Shown here: positions 19,791 to 31,900 of the stretch, piece after piece
Numbering within the stretch: the stretch's first letter is position 1
Layout of the letters: every line of letters starts with the position of its first letter
From: Chelydra serpentina
Lineage: Eukaryota; Chordata; Testudines; Chelydridae
Length of the DNA stretch: 64,000 bases
Assembly (NCBI GenBank): GCA_037349315.1
Contig: JBAIAC010000023.1
Span: 34,014,501-34,078,500 of the forward strand
Direction: 5' to 3'
Program-made: the position numbers and the translations under genes
Notes under the pieces: generated by a model
What the model was told of the DNA's origin: nothing
What the model saw: the letters and a program-made list of their open reading frames with translations, nothing else
Databases searched by the model: none

Positions 19791-22181
19791 ATTATTAAGT
19801 CTGAAGTCCCAAAAAAAGTAATCATATATATCCCTATTCCATATTTATGTTCTCCTTTTCTATTAAACAATATTTTCTGGAACTTCTCCTTAATTAAACC
19901 ATTGAGAGTCCATCTGCTTGTGCTGCTCATAAGGTAAATGACAGTACCATAGTAGTGGCTTCATTGGTTTATTCCATCACCTACCTTGTGACCCTAGCCT
20001 GATATGATACCAAAATGAAAAGTCTGCCCTGCTCATTCTCTATCTGGAGTTTTTCTTCTTTTATTCCTTACCACCTTCTACAAGGATCCAATCTGTAAGG
20101 TGCATATATATTATGTACTTATGAAGAAACAGGTAAATTGGCATCTTGTAATCAGAAACCAGCACAACATTTGTGCAGAAAGGTGCTTCAGAAAAGGGAA
20201 GTTGATAGTAATTAGTTCACACTAGCTTTCATGTTCAGAATGTCATTCCTCCATCATAGGAACTGGAGGAAAGCATTCCACCAGAGAAATATGGCCACAA
20301 ATTTCAAAGATGTTCACTGTATGTGATTGCCTCATCTTTTGAGTGTCTGCCTTGAGAGACCTTGGACCTGGTTTTCAGAAATGCTAAGCAACTCCAGTTC
20401 CAGTTGAAGTCAATTGGAGATGCTGCTTATCTGCACCTTTTGAAAATCCAGCACTAGGCATCTCAAGTTGGGCACTCCAAATTTGAGGGATTCAACAGTA
20501 GGCACTTTGGAAAAATTTGGCATCACAGAATAAGTGACTTGGTGCCTCTCTGGTAGCATTGCCAACTTTCTGCTCACACAGAACTGAATGCCCCTGCCCT
20601 GCCCTTTCTCCAGATAAGGTCCAAATAAAGGTCCAAATCCAGATTCTGTAGGCAGGAGGTTGGCTGGAGTGCTCCTGCCTGGCCTTACTCCACACTGAGC
20701 CAAGTATCACAGCGGGAGTGCAAAGGACCAATATCCTAGCATGAAAGTCAGCATCTCACTGGCTAAGTGACAGGGGGCCAAGCAGCCAAAGCCACTGGAA
20801 AGCTCTCAGACCAGATGAGATCAGCTCTGAAATAACAGCTGAGTGGGATGAATAGCTCATTGGGCCCCACACACATGCACCAGAGAGGAGCCAAGATATG
20901 TGAAGGCCTGGTTGAGACAGATTGGAATTCAGGCACCCTCTCCAACTCTGAAGTTCTGGATTTAAAAGTTTTCAGTGAGTTCCTTTGATCTGCTTTGCAT
21001 TCCTGGGTGCAGGGAAGCTTAATATCCAAGTGTCAAAGGATCTTTCAGGCCAACTCAGAACTCCCATATACAGGAGTAAGGGGACCACATGCTGCTCAAA
21101 ATTTTTCAAGCATAACAAAGGTCACAAAGCTAGGAATATTTGTGTTGACAAAGAATACCATTGCTATCCAAATCTTTTCCTCTCTCTCAAATCCTTTGGT
21201 CTATACCAAACTTCCCTGTTGTCCTTTGTGAAAGGCAAATTAGAGGGAATCAGAAAACTTTCAGAGTGTTAGTATCTGCTACTTTGGATCAAATTCAGGC
21301 CTTTTCCCAAGTCTGGGGAGTTCAGATCTGTGGTTTTGGCTCAGGCCCACCTCCAAAACTATTTAGAAAATATTCCACATACCTCATGTTTTGTGCATAT
21401 CAGCTCCCTCAGGCCTAATTACTAAAGAATGATTATGTGTGGACAGGATCTTTGCTTTTTAAGAGTTTATGTGCTCCTGCTTTTTTTTCCCCTCTCACAT
21501 GAAACTGCAGTCCTCATTCTGTGTCATCACAATATGGTAATTTCCAAAATCACCAGTATTTTTTTCTGTTTGAACATTTTTGTTATGGCCAATATTTTTT
21601 ACCATTTCTGCATAGTCTATATTACTCTGTTTTTTCCGCCTTGTGAACTAGCCTGCCTTGTGGTGCCAGTCCTAAGTGTATTGCTGAGAAGCAATAGTGA
21701 TGGTCACAGAAAAATCTTGGCAATGTTTTCCTTTCATGTCTACAGTGACTCCCCTACCTATGCCTTTCCCATTCTCCCCTTCCCCACCCCCCTCAACTTT
21801 GGCTCCCACTTCCCTAGATTTTACGCCTTTTTTTCCCCTTCCCAACCTTTCTTTCCAGTTGCTTTCTGTCTGGCCAGCCACCTTGTAGATCCTACACTCC
21901 CTGGGAAGCACAGCGTCTTCTTACTTGTTTTCCCCTGTAGCCCACATTCTGCGTGATCAAGTATTTAAGTGTAATGGTCTTCTGAATGGACAATTTCTTT
22001 CAGCAGTGAAGCACTTCCTGGAGTCATGGAATCCCTTGAAATGTTGGACTTACCCAGCCTATGCCCCTTGGCAAAATATTTATTACTAAGCTTACAAAAT
22101 AGGTCTGTCTCCAGGACTCACACAGCCAGGCTGTCCTGTTATGTGTCATAGTAATCATGCGTTACAGAGCACAGTTTCATT
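19791..22181. other. unassigned DNA
   Basis: No gene recognised. Around 20360-20530 phrases such as GGTTTTCAGAAATGCTAAGC and TTGAAAATCCAGCACTAGGC recall an old, widespread reptile/bird repeat with poor boundaries. A frame of 175 codons at 21429-21956 is rich in F, P and S and has no domain signature. Confidence 0.4.
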
Positions 22182-22243
22182 CTGATGATATACTGTAATA
22201 ATACATCATCAGAGATCCTTTGCTCAGTTGATGTATTACATCA
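22182..22243. repeat. cluster of short palindromes
   Basis: CTGATGAT and ATCATCAG face each other at 22182-22212 around a 15-base loop. A perfect 15-base palindrome TGATGTATTACATCA follows at 22229-22243. They share the ATACATCATCAG wording and may be remains of one inverted repeat. Confidence 0.55.
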
Positions 22244-24109
22244 TCAGAACAATGGCTGACAAGAAACAATATGCTTCAGACATACTTGCTTCATAAATGA
22301 TATTAAAATGATAGACTTGTTCAGTGGTAGGCAGATGATGGAAAACTCTCAAGATTTCATATTCTGAGTATTCTGTATATCTCTAAAATCATTATTAATT
22401 CTACTGATGATATTTATTGCAGGGTCATATCTAATAAAAAGCGTAAAAAGAAGAATTCCAGTTCCAGCTCATTTCACTTCAAGATATTGCATTTCATCAT
22501 GCTTGGCATGTTGATTTTATTTATTTGTTGCTGTTATATTTTATTCTGTTTTATTCAGTTCCAGCCTTATAAACATAATGAGCCAAAACACTGCTGTAAT
22601 AGCACTATTTTAAAGTGCAGTGCTTTGGACCATCAGTGTTGAAAACGGCAGTCTTTTTAAGCCATTCTTTTCAAAACATTCGCACTACTTTTTCTCTCTC
22701 CCTGCTTTTCTCTTCTACCCTGCTTGTAGTCCAAAACTGACCCCCCCCCCCTCACATATTCAACAGAAAATTCACCGCAGTGAAGGATTAGAAGATGAGA
22801 AATAAATGTTTGTGGGAAGGATACATCCTAAAAAAATAGATTATGAATGGGGAAGATCCTGCAATTGAAACTTTTTCAACTCTAATTAGTGGAGATAAAT
22901 ATGAAGTGCTATTGGAGTTCCAATTAAAAAGAATAACTTACAGAAATAGATAAAATGCTGTACTTGGTAATATGATCATGTAGTCAAAGCTTAGTGAGGC
23001 CTGCATGATTAAAGTCTGTGGAAGCAATTTTCTGAAAATGGTGTCCACCGATGAATTTCTTTACACACTTTGGGCCTGAGTAGATGCACAAAGGGGTGGG
23101 GTGTCTACCTTTAACTCGTTTCTTTTTGAAATGTCCCAGAGTTGGCACTAGCATCAGTGGTAGCAACAGAGAGAGTGCTAATATAGAGTGGCCACCAGCA
23201 TATTAACCACAGTGGCTCTCAGCAGCATTCCATGACACAGGGTTTATAATGCCAGCAGCTAGTCTACTCTAGAATTGAATATGGAGTTTTTCATATTTTC
23301 ACATGGGAGGTGGTTAACTGTGTGCAAGTGTAAAAATGTAATTGAAATCTAATCAGAATAAATTGCAAGCTTCTTGCCTAATGATTCCATGAAGAGCTAT
23401 CATGCTGACCACTGTATCCAATTTATCATTTTTTACATGCCTGTCATTTCCCAGTAGTTCTGCTTGTTAGTGCATGCTTTGGAATACATTAGTTCCACTC
23501 TTTATTTATTCCTTTATAAAGATCTTTCTTCTTCGTGGAACTCAAGCACTGATCAACAAGATAGAATTGACTCTTTGGTCAAGCCTTTAGCATGAGAGAG
23601 ACCAAGCCTGCAAAACCCTTACTTATGTGACTCAATAGGACTATTCACGTCTGTGTAGATCAGTCATGTGGGAATGAGATGATCCAGCCCATGGTTAATG
23701 TTTCTGTACATTAGAGTTGAGTGAATAACTGATTTTTTTGGTTTGGTGGCCAAACTGATTTTTTTTTAAATAATTTTGGATTGAATCAAAATTGAATTTT
23801 GGAGGGCAGGGTGTTTGTCATTGAAATGAAAAAAATATTTTTTTTGTGTGTGGAATGAAATGTGTCAAACATTATTTGGAAACATTTTTCAAAATGAAAC
23901 TGTTTTGAAGAAAATTTTGTTTAGAAACAGTTAGTTTCAACATTTTCCAAAAATAAAAAAAAAGTCCTTGTTTTAATTTGACCAAAACTTTCCTCCAGTT
24001 CCAACACAAATTTGTGAATAGTTTTGGTCATCCCTAAACTGCATTTTTTGGTGAATTTTGGTGAATTTACTATTCAGTTGAAAAAATTCGTTCAGCAAAG
24101 TGAGATCAT
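22244..24109. other. unassigned DNA with low-complexity stretches
   Basis: A C-rich run is at about 22740-22752. From 23720 to 24090 the sequence is T- and A-rich with repeated TTTTGG, GAATTTTGG and AAACTGATTTTT wording, resembling a decayed repeat also seen at 29316-30155. No gene recognised. Confidence 0.45.
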
Positions 24110-24117
24110 TTTGTAGC

Positions 24118-24368
24118 CAGGGCCGGCACTACCATTAGGCAACCCTAGGCAGTCGCCTAGGGTGCCAGGATTTGGGGGGCGGCATTCCAGGTCCCTCAGC
24201 GGCTGCCGGGTCCTCGGCGGCATTCGGCGGCTACTTCTTCGGCCGCTGGGGTTCTCGATGGCACTTCTGCGGCTGTTTCTTTGGCCACCAGGGTCCTTGG
24301 CGGCACTTCAGCGGCAGCGTCTCCCACCGCCGCTGCCTAGGGCAGCAAAAAAGTTGGCGCCGCTCCTG
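24118..24368. mobile_element. GC-rich hAT MITE with 8-bp target duplication
   Basis: The element begins CAGGGCCGGCAC and ends GGCGCCGCTCCTG, flanked by exact copies of TTTGTAGC (24110-24117 and 24369-24376). The 251-base interior carries repeated GGCGGC and CTTCGGC-like units and encodes only low-complexity frames. Its ends match those of the elements at 7397 and 50686. Confidence 0.9.
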
Positions 24369-24376
24369 TTTGTAGC

Positions 24377-25212
24377 CACCTTGGAGGGAACTTTGATGTA
24401 ATTGGGTTCCCCAACATATTGTAGTTGCAATATAGATACGGTTGTCTGAAATAACTAGTGTTGGGTAAAACATCAACATTCAAAGGTATGTGTAAGGCAA
24501 GATAACCATTTTTCTTTTAACTTCCAGAAAGCTTATTTCAGAAGGTTCACAGTAGTAAAAGTGGCAACATCTATATTTATTACAACCCCTATTTATTTCC
24601 AGATAAAGGAGTTCATTACACTAATAGTGTAGTATTATGTAAATTTATTTTATACAAATATCTAGTATCCGTAAGTAGTTTATTCTCTACATCCCTAATG
24701 TAATATATCAACCAATAACTCATTTGTCAAAGAGAAACAGTTCATTAGTATTCAGTAACCATTTGGACAGAATAAAATAGCAACAATATAAAAATTGATG
24801 TTGCGAAACTTAACAAATGAGGGACTAAGGAAAATGTGATTCAGGAAATTGAAGGCCTGCCCTCAAGGGCCATTTTTAGGTCACTTGTCTGCATTTTAAT
24901 ATTACATTTGTTTTAGAAAGAGTCTCCACGCTATTAGTTTGGGAGGGAAGCCAATTTGCAACTAGGTGACTTTAATAATCCAGGGGAGTTCAGTAAATGA
25001 GAACATAACATTTGGAATAGAGTCAGGGTGAAAAAAAGGTGTGACACTGCCGATAATGGTATTTTAACTCAATTTTACAGTTAAATTATTGAAGGACATA
25101 GACCTCTAATTGTTTAAATACCAAGAAACTCGCTTATTTTTAAAAAAAACTTAGTTGTATTGTTTTTCAAAAAGGGGGAAAATAGCTCATACCATGTGAC
25201 TTAAACTTGCCA
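24377..25212. other. unassigned DNA
   Basis: AT-rich sequence with no recognised gene or repeat. Confidence 0.5.
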
Positions 25213-25860
25213 TGTGGACAAGACCCAGAGGCGTGCAAAGAAATTTAAATTTGACCGTTTTTGGAGGGGCACATTAAACACACTCAATGAAAGGTTTGCA
25301 TGGCACCCCCTCCCCCCCCACACACACACAGATTTCTTGGGACACCTCTAGCGGGGACCCCCAGCAGTGAGGAGGCAGCGGCACTCCCCGTGTCCCTGCA
25401 GCCCGGGGAGGGAAGAAGTAGCAGGGCGGCTGGCTGCTAGCTGAGCTCCTTCTCCCCCCACCCTATAGCTACTGCTTCTCTTTCCCTGCTGCGGGAGTCC
25501 CAGTGCTGCTGGCTGCTTTGCAGACCCTCTGCTGAGGTGAGTCAGGGGGTGGAGGCAGAGGCAACGCATGGGACTCCAGCAGCAGGCTGCAGCTGTAGGG
25601 GTGCTGGGAGGAGGAGCTCTGCCAGCAGACAACCACCCTGCCGCTTCCTCCCTCTCCGGGCTGCAGTAGGGTGACCAGATGTCCCGATTTTATAGGGACA
25701 GTCCCGATATTTGGGCCTTTTTCTTATATGAACTCCTATTAGCCCCCACCCCCCGTCCCGATTTTTCACACTTGTTATCCTATTAGCCCCCACCCTAGGC
25801 TGCAGGGACACCCGGAGAATTGGGGTAGGGGGGGTCGTGGCCCTTGTGCACACCCCAGAC
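25213..25860. repeat. GC-rich unassigned repeat, interrupted by a hAT MITE
   Basis: The block runs from AGGCGTGCAAAGAAATTTAA to CCCTTGTGCACACCCCAGAC. It contains C runs, an AC run (about 25319-25330) and GCAG-rich segments. It resembles a turtle repeat whose ends carry GCGTGCA and TGCACAC. The precise boundaries and class are uncertain. Long frames on the minus strand are composition effects. Confidence 0.45.
25667..25797. mobile_element. hAT MITE, TAGGGTGACC family, right end rearranged
   Basis: The left end TAGGGTGACCAGATGTCCCG is intact. The element is flanked by GGCTGCAG on both sides (25659-25666 and 25798-25805), an exact 8-bp duplication. The expected right inverted end is replaced by a second copy of the interior phrase CCTATTAGCCCCCACCC, ending in CCCTA. 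A copy with both ends intact is at 36740-36860. Confidence 0.8.
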
Positions 25861-25940
25861 AAGACCTTAGTTTCACGAATGTAATGGAAAAAGCAAATCA
25901 ATTGTTGTATAGATTTTCCCTACTTTAGTATTATACTTGG

Positions 25941-25967
25941 TGTGTTTGTGTGTGTGTGTGTGTGTGA
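25941..25967. repeat. GT-rich microsatellite
   Basis: A nearly pure TG run of about 27 bases with one T insertion. Confidence 0.9.
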
Positions 25968-25989
25968 CCAAGTTTAGTAAGAATTAGGG

Positions 25990-28820
25990 CCAGAATTGTC
26001 AAGTGGGGGGTGTCTAAAGTTAGACAGCTCAATCCATATTTAAACATCTAAGTAAGTGGCCTGATTTGAAAAGGATCTGAACACCTGCTGCTTGTATTCT
26101 TTTTTTTAATTCTGTTCTGGTTCTTATGCCACGCCCATCCCCAAGATATCTGAGCGCGTTCAAATCTGTGAAATTTGTGAATTCTCATCAGCTCCTGAAA
26201 ATCAGGCTGTTTTTATTTTGGGATCTAATTACAGATTTAGTTAACGGAGGCACCTAATTTTGAAACATTTTAGCTCTTGACTATCTGCCACATACCATAA
26301 GTGGGAGCTGCCTGATATCTCTTGTGCAGTTGCACTCAGTTTTACATCTAGCCTTTTGTCCCTGCTCACACCATTTCTTCTGCTTTTCTCATGTACATAT
26401 CCTTGTCATATACCAGTCTGCATCATCCACAACACAGCAGTATTGAATCTTGACTGACACAGTCTGCAGAGGCTTTTACATGGAACGTTCCCAAGAAGTT
26501 TGAAAGCCCCCTTTCCCCCATCACTGGAGTAGAAGTTGTTTGTACGTGGATCTCTTTTGTGTGAAGAGTTTGAAGGACAATGGGTATGGCCTTTAAATAT
26601 CCTGCTAAGTAAAGATGCACTTTCTTTCCTGACTCATATGTTACCTGAAAAATGTCATCTGCAGACTTTGTGAATCTGTGCATTTCTCTAAACATTGCTC
26701 ATCTCAGGTCAAAGAGGAACACTGATGGGGTCCCTTGCGCTTCAATTGCCCATGTTGTAACCATTCTATGAAAGGTGAGGGATTCGTTCTCTAGTGCGGT
26801 CAATACACCCCGTTTGGCAAGCAATTCTCGTACAGTATCTTTTTAATTGACTTTTTGAGTAAATGGACAATATAGGTGCCCAGTATTGAGAGGAAGTTAA
26901 GTTTTCCAAGATCCTTGATCTGGATGTCTTTGTCTTGCCAGGTTTATTCATGAAGATGTGCCTGTTCACTTGATTCAATATTCCATTCTCCTGTTATTTT
27001 CTTCCTAAAAGAAGCATAACTGCCATTCTTCAATTCTAAGATTAGCTATCTACAGCTTTTCCAAAAATACCAAGAGCTGCCACAGTTGCTCTTGAATCAG
27101 AATTAGAATAAAATCTTCTTATAATGCTTTCTCTTTTATATTCTGCTCCCTCATTTCCATCTTTCACAGCTAAATCAGGTTATTTAGATTACAGCAAGGT
27201 CTGAACCAACTCAGATGAACAAAATTATCCACATAGCCTATTTACATTTCTTTAATGAGACACTAGATTGGCTTTGGGTTTTTTGTCTGGGTTTTTTTCT
27301 TTCAAGAAAGCTAATTGGGATAAGCATAGAAGTTTTGTGAAATAAAGATAATCTGTAAACTGGAGTGAATTTTGTAAATAGATGCCAATACTATCAGAAT
27401 ATATTATATAGATGGGAACTAATGAAATGACATGTTATAGTCCTCACCTTTATAAAGTCAAGAGTTACCCCACAATGGTATTTGCAATACTGTACCTAAA
27501 TTATTCTGTGTCCAACTGTTGTGAATTACCTTCAAATGCTGCTGATAATTGTTGGCAAATACTGACTTTTTAATGGTCACCACTGTTTATGAACCAGGAA
27601 CTTGTGTGAAACTACTAACCCGAGCCAAACTTTGGTGCAAAATCAAAACCTGAGTCGTGAGTTAATCGCTCTCCTAAGGGACATTATGATGACAAGGATC
27701 ATCAGAGTGCAGTGTGCTCCAGACGTGGTTTCAGCATGTCTCCTACACTGTGGAGATGCACTGAGGTGGGCTAATATACTTCTGGCTACAGTGGCATTTC
27801 ATCAACCACAGAGTCATCCTTACATACCCTTTATGGAAGCTTTCAGGTCCCTTTGTGCCACTCTAGCAGCTCAATGGGACATCAGCATGAGCCAGGATCT
27901 GATCTGTTATCTTCCTTACCCATCCTAAATTTAAGTGTTGTGCTTAAAATGAATCCCAGATCTGAACTGCCTCTTCTTCCCTGCTTGGTTTTGCAAAAGC
28001 AAACCAAACTCAAAACATGGCAAAATCTACCTTGTTTTTTATACAGCCACCTCCCTGCCACACTCATTGTAGGCACAGAATGTGTCCTTTAAAAAGGATT
28101 TGTGTTCCTTTTAATAAGAATCAATAGGTATCAACCTAGGCCTAAAAGGCTAGACTCTACTGCTGAGATTTTCAAACTTTTCCCTGCTGTGACTTCAGTT
28201 GTCATGATGAAAAAGGTGGCCGTTTCCATCCTGTTAATCTCCAAAACACATTTAAAATGCGGTGATGTTTAATTAATGTATTTGTTTCATTTAATACAAG
28301 TAATAATTGACAGATTGGGACATTATTAAATATTGCACATACCCTAAAAATAATATGGCAGATGCTTCAAAACTATTATTATGTAGTCATTCTTTTCGAA
28401 ACATCATCTATGTGCTGTCAGAGCTGGCTGTGTTTCTTCTGATGAGTAGCGAAGGGATGTTGTAGAGTTGTGTGTTGTATGAGTGCTGCTGATTTACAGG
28501 CAGAGAAGGCAACAGTGAGACAGAAGCAGTTTTTATTTCTTGGTTAGCACAGTGATGAAAAATGAAAATCCAGCCTCCATATAAATAAGTTTGAGAAGGA
28601 GTGCAGTAATGAATGATTACATAGCTATCAGGTGTTTTATTACTGTAGGCCTTCGGATACAGCCCTCGCAATAGACAGGGGGTTTATATATAATAAAATA
28701 ATGTGTAAATCGATAGCTGTGCAGGGTGACTTGCTGTTCATATTCTCACCTCTCACCATCATATTCAGAGCCATCTTCTCTTTCCCTCAAAGAATCCCAA
28801 ACTAAAACTCTGTGCTCCTT
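25990..28820. other. unassigned DNA
   Basis: The first 300 bases (about 25990-26290) contain phrases such as GTCTAAAGTTAGACAGCTCA and TCCTGAAAATCAGGCTG that recall an old reptile/bird repeat without clear ends. The remainder holds no recognised gene or repeat. A frame of 108 codons at 27602-27928 has no domain signature. Confidence 0.4.
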
Positions 28821-29075
28821 ATGCAGCACCTTTCATGTAAGTATCTCAAAGTGCTTTACAGACAATAAAAGAAAGAAATAACATTTAGTACGTATATGGC
28901 ATTTTTCACCTGTAGGCGTCAAAACACTTTACAACAGAGGGTATCATTATCCTCATTTTACAGATGGGGAAACTAAGGCACAAAGCCATGAAATGGCTTG
29001 CCCGAGATTACCCAATAGGACAGTGACAGAGCCAGGAATAAAATTCAAGTCTCCAAACCCATTCCCTGTTCGACA
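28821..29075 (-). repeat. MIR-type SINE
   Basis: Read on the plus strand it shows the reversed MIR order: CACTTTACAACAGAGG, then ATCCTCATTTTACAGATGGG, GAAACTAAGGCACAAAG, TGGCTTGCCCGAGATTACCC and a GACAGAGCCAGGA end. The left part (AGCACCTTTCATGTAAGTAT) repeats a tail-like phrase, so two overlapping copies are possible. Confidence 0.8.
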
Positions 29076-29315
29076 CTGCCTAATTAATGAATTGCAACAA
29101 TGGATACTAACTGAAGCCATTCATCTCTCTTTTCCTTAGATACCTCCCTTCTACCACCCTTACTGACCTCCTTTGTTGCTTCTTCTAGCCATTCATCCTT
29201 AACCCAGAATCATGTCCTCCACTAATTCCCTATTACTGTGGCTGTCTCTGTCAATCTACAAAAAAGCCCCACCCTGCTCCATCAGGCACTCCCTCCTGAC
29301 ATACGCCCATAGCTA

Positions 29316-30155
29316 GAGATGGTTAAAAAAAATTATTCCAGAAAAAAATATTTGAGAAATTTTCATTTGAAATTTTTTGTTTGAAATGTTTTGACTTTTT
29401 TTCTGGAAACATTCAGAAAAAGCAAAGTGAAATTTTCATTTTGTTTTGATTCCAAGTTTTCTTTTTTATTTGATTCTAATTGAAATTTTCAATTCAATTT
29501 TGGAAAACAGATTTTGTTTTTGATCCTTTTACATTTGGATTCTCCCACCCCCTTTCTCTCTCCCTTTTATCTTTTTTGTCGCAAAGTGCATAGGCACCAG
29601 CCATCCGTCGATCAGCTGTTTAATGGTGGGTGGGAGGTGCTGGGAGGAGGGGGCAGAAAGGTCAAGTGAGGGCGGGGCACTGGAGGAGGGGGCAGAGCAG
29701 GGGCAGGAAGAGGTAGAGTGAGGGTGGAGTCTTGGGGGAAGGGGTGGAGTAGGGGCAGGGCCTCAGGGCAGAGAGGGGGTGAAGCATCCACCCAGAAAAA
29801 TGGAAATCTGCTCCTGTGGCAAAGTGTGAGAGAATAAATAATATGTAGGCTTTTTTCCATCCACTTTTTCCCCCTTGTTAGTGTCTCATTTTCCTTTTGC
29901 CATGCTGTAACTTTTAGCAAAGTTGTAGCTATTTTGAAAAGTTAGAGTGAGAAAAAAAGTGGGGGGGGGGAACTTGGCAATTATTCATTCTTTTGCACTC
30001 CCTAAGTGAAATAAAAATGTCTGTTTAGTTTCAAAATTTCCAGTCAAATTGGGGGGAAAAATTGTCAAATTACATTTTCCTGCAAAACATTTCATTTGTG
30101 ATGAAATTGCATTTTTTGCTGGGAAAATTTTCCAGTGAAATATGTTGAGCAGCTC
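29316..30155. repeat. AT-rich inverted repeat element, interrupted
   Basis: The left side reads AGAGATGGTTAAAAAAAATT and the right side GAAAATTTTCCAGTGAAATA followed by GAGCAGCTCT. Between them are many TTTTCATTT and AAATTTTC motifs in both directions. The arms are interrupted by a GC-rich insertion at about 29590-29818. The class is unknown; similar wording occurs near 60070-60180. Confidence 0.45.
29590..29818 (-). repeat. GC-rich repeat, TAGGCRCC family
   Basis: Starts GCATAGGCACCAGCCATCC and continues through GGGAGGAGGGGGCAG-like units to about GCATCCACCCAGAAAAATGG. Opposite-orientation relatives end at 31545 and 49943 with CAGTGCCTATGG and GTCGGCGCCTATG. Orientation is assigned relative to those copies only. 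Confidence 0.5.
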
Positions 30156-30344
30156 TATCCTTACATTTTTTCCAGAGTTTCTCCATCTCGTCTCTCCCAC
30201 TGTCTAGCCTCCCTGGTTCCAGCCTCAGTGAGATCCTCCATCCTACTGGCTAATCTCTTTTAACCTCTTTAATGAGTTTAGAGACCAGTTCACCTCCTCC
30301 CTCCTGAAGGAGGATAGATTAATCAATAACTAGTAACCAAGAAG

Positions 30345-30545
30345 GTCAGGGATGCAACCCCATGATCTGGATGTCCTTAAGTCTCTGACTGAAAAATGCT
30401 GGGACTGCACGACAGGGGATGGATCCCATGATAAGTACCGTGTTTTGTTCATTTCCCCTAAAGCATCTGGCTTTGGCCACAGTTGGAAGACAGAATACTG
30501 GGCTAGGGGAACCATTGGACTAACCCAGTGTGGCCAAGTGACTAA
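30345..30545 (+). mobile_element. CR1 LINE 3' end fragment
   Basis: Plus-strand phrases GACAGGGGATGGATCCCATG, GGAAGACAGAATACTGGGCT and TAACCCAGTGTGGCC match the 3' untranslated end of the CR1 subfamily seen in cleaner form at 45430-45737. The copy is diverged. Confidence 0.82.
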
Positions 30546-31270
30546 ATTTAAAGCTTTATTAACCAAATAACAGTGGTGAGTGCTGGGCGTGCCCCACATC
30601 ACTCAGGGAGGAAGAAAGTGTTAGTGCCCGAGCCCTAACCCACTTTCATACTTACACACGCACAACCCAAAGCTGGCCAAGCCTGGGTGTAACGTAAGAA
30701 GAAGAGGGGAAGGGGTAGACGAGAGTTCTGCCCTGTGCACAGGTCGTCTAGGGTCCGCTGTAAATCTCCTACTTGCTTTAGCTCTTGGGAGGGTTTTAAG
30801 CCCTGGGTTCTTTTGGGGGCGTTTTATTCAGGGGCCCGTCCCCCGTGCTCTCTGTACCAGTCCGAACCGGCCTTCTGCAGATCCCTTAACTTACCCAAAA
30901 CACACCAGTTCCAGGATTGCGAGACTGTTGATTTTCAAATTGCTGACCTTTGCACTTTTACTAGTTTTGCAACCCCTTCAGTTTTTGTTTGACTTAGTTT
31001 TTATTTTTTAAGGCCGGCCGGGGTTGAGACACAGGCTTCTGGTTGTTTGGCAGGCAGAAAGCATGTTTGTGTGAGTTGCAGTTAGTTCCTTATCTTCGGG
31101 CCTGGCTGGATCATCGAGTTAACCCGTTCCTTTCTTCCTTCCTCCACCTTCGGCCTCACGCAACCTGCAAAGAAATCTTCCATTCCACACTCCTACCTTC
31201 AACCCTTCCCAAAATACTTTCCAATACATATAAAAGCGTTGGCAATATACAACGCTGGTGCTTACCCAGG
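30546..31270. mobile_element. unassigned insertion, possibly an LTR
   Basis: This 0.7-kb block between a CR1 end and a GC-rich repeat has its own character: mixed composition, CCGGCCGGGG near 31013, and a hairpin GCGTTGGCAATATACAACGC at about 31235-31254. On the minus strand an AATAAA lies at 30560-30555; on the plus strand ATATAAAAGC lies near 31227. These would suit an LTR in one or other direction, but I could not find paired ends or a target duplication. Confidence 0.3.
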
Positions 31271-31546
31271 GGACCCCATGGGAGGGCAGTTTTTATTGTG
31301 ACACTGCCCCCTCCCCTGAGCATGCCCCGTCACCGCTCCTGCCCCTTCCTCTGAGAGCCTCCTGCATGCCGCGAAACAGCTGATTGCGGTGGGCAGGACG
31401 CGCTGGGAGGGAAGGGAGGAGTTGATCAGCAGGGTTGCCAGCGGGCGGGAGGCACTGGGGGTTGGGGAAGCTGGCTGCCAGGTGCTAAGCACCCACTAAT
31501 TTTTTTCCAGCCCTGGAGCACCCACAGAATCAGTGCCTATGGTAGT
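31271..31546 (+). repeat. GC-rich repeat, TAGGCRCC family
   Basis: Ends GCTAAGCACCCACTAATTTT, then TGGAGCACCCACAGAATCAG and TGCCTATGG. The same ordered phrases (GAGCACCCACCAATTTTT, GGAGCACCCACGGAGTCGGC, GCCTATG) end the repeat at 49672-49943. Confidence 0.55.
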
Positions 31547-31659
31547 AACTCAGAGCCCTCCCCATCTAGTGTCTTATCTCTTGTCATTGAGGATATTGGC
31601 TACTAGCAGTCGCAGATGGGCCACATGTTAGGTAGGCAATCTCATCATACCATCCTCTT

Positions 31660-31900
31660 CATAAACTCACCAAGCCAGTTAGGTTTTCTGCCCCCACGGC
31701 TCCCCTGGGAAGGCTGTTCCAGAACTTCGCTCTTCTGATGGTTAGAAACGTTTGTCTAATTTGAAACATAAACTTGTTGGTGGCCAGTTTATATCCACTT
31801 GTTCTTGTGTCCACATTGGCACTTAATGTAAATAACTCATCTCTCCCTGGATTGAGAGCCAAACAGGAGCAGCTGGGTTGTGACACAGAGAGAAATGTCT
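31660..31900 (-). pseudogene. CR1-like LINE, end of reverse transcriptase
   Basis: The minus-strand frame at 31886-31659 reads GYKLATNKFMFQIRQTFLTI and then FWNSLPRGAVGAENL. These correspond to the closing section of the CR1 protein, where the usual wording is a run of basic and aromatic residues followed by WNSLP. Only this C-terminal piece is present and it is diverged. Confidence 0.8.

Noticed and set aside
21429..21956. 175-codon plus-strand frame as a possible gene
   Set aside because: Low-complexity F/P/S-rich translation, no domain, no splice or promoter context, and C/T-rich sequence that lowers stop frequency.
27602..27928. 108-codon frame beginning MCETTNPSQT
   Set aside because: Amino acid mix is plausible but no family was recognised and no exon signals could be tied to it; kept as unassigned DNA.
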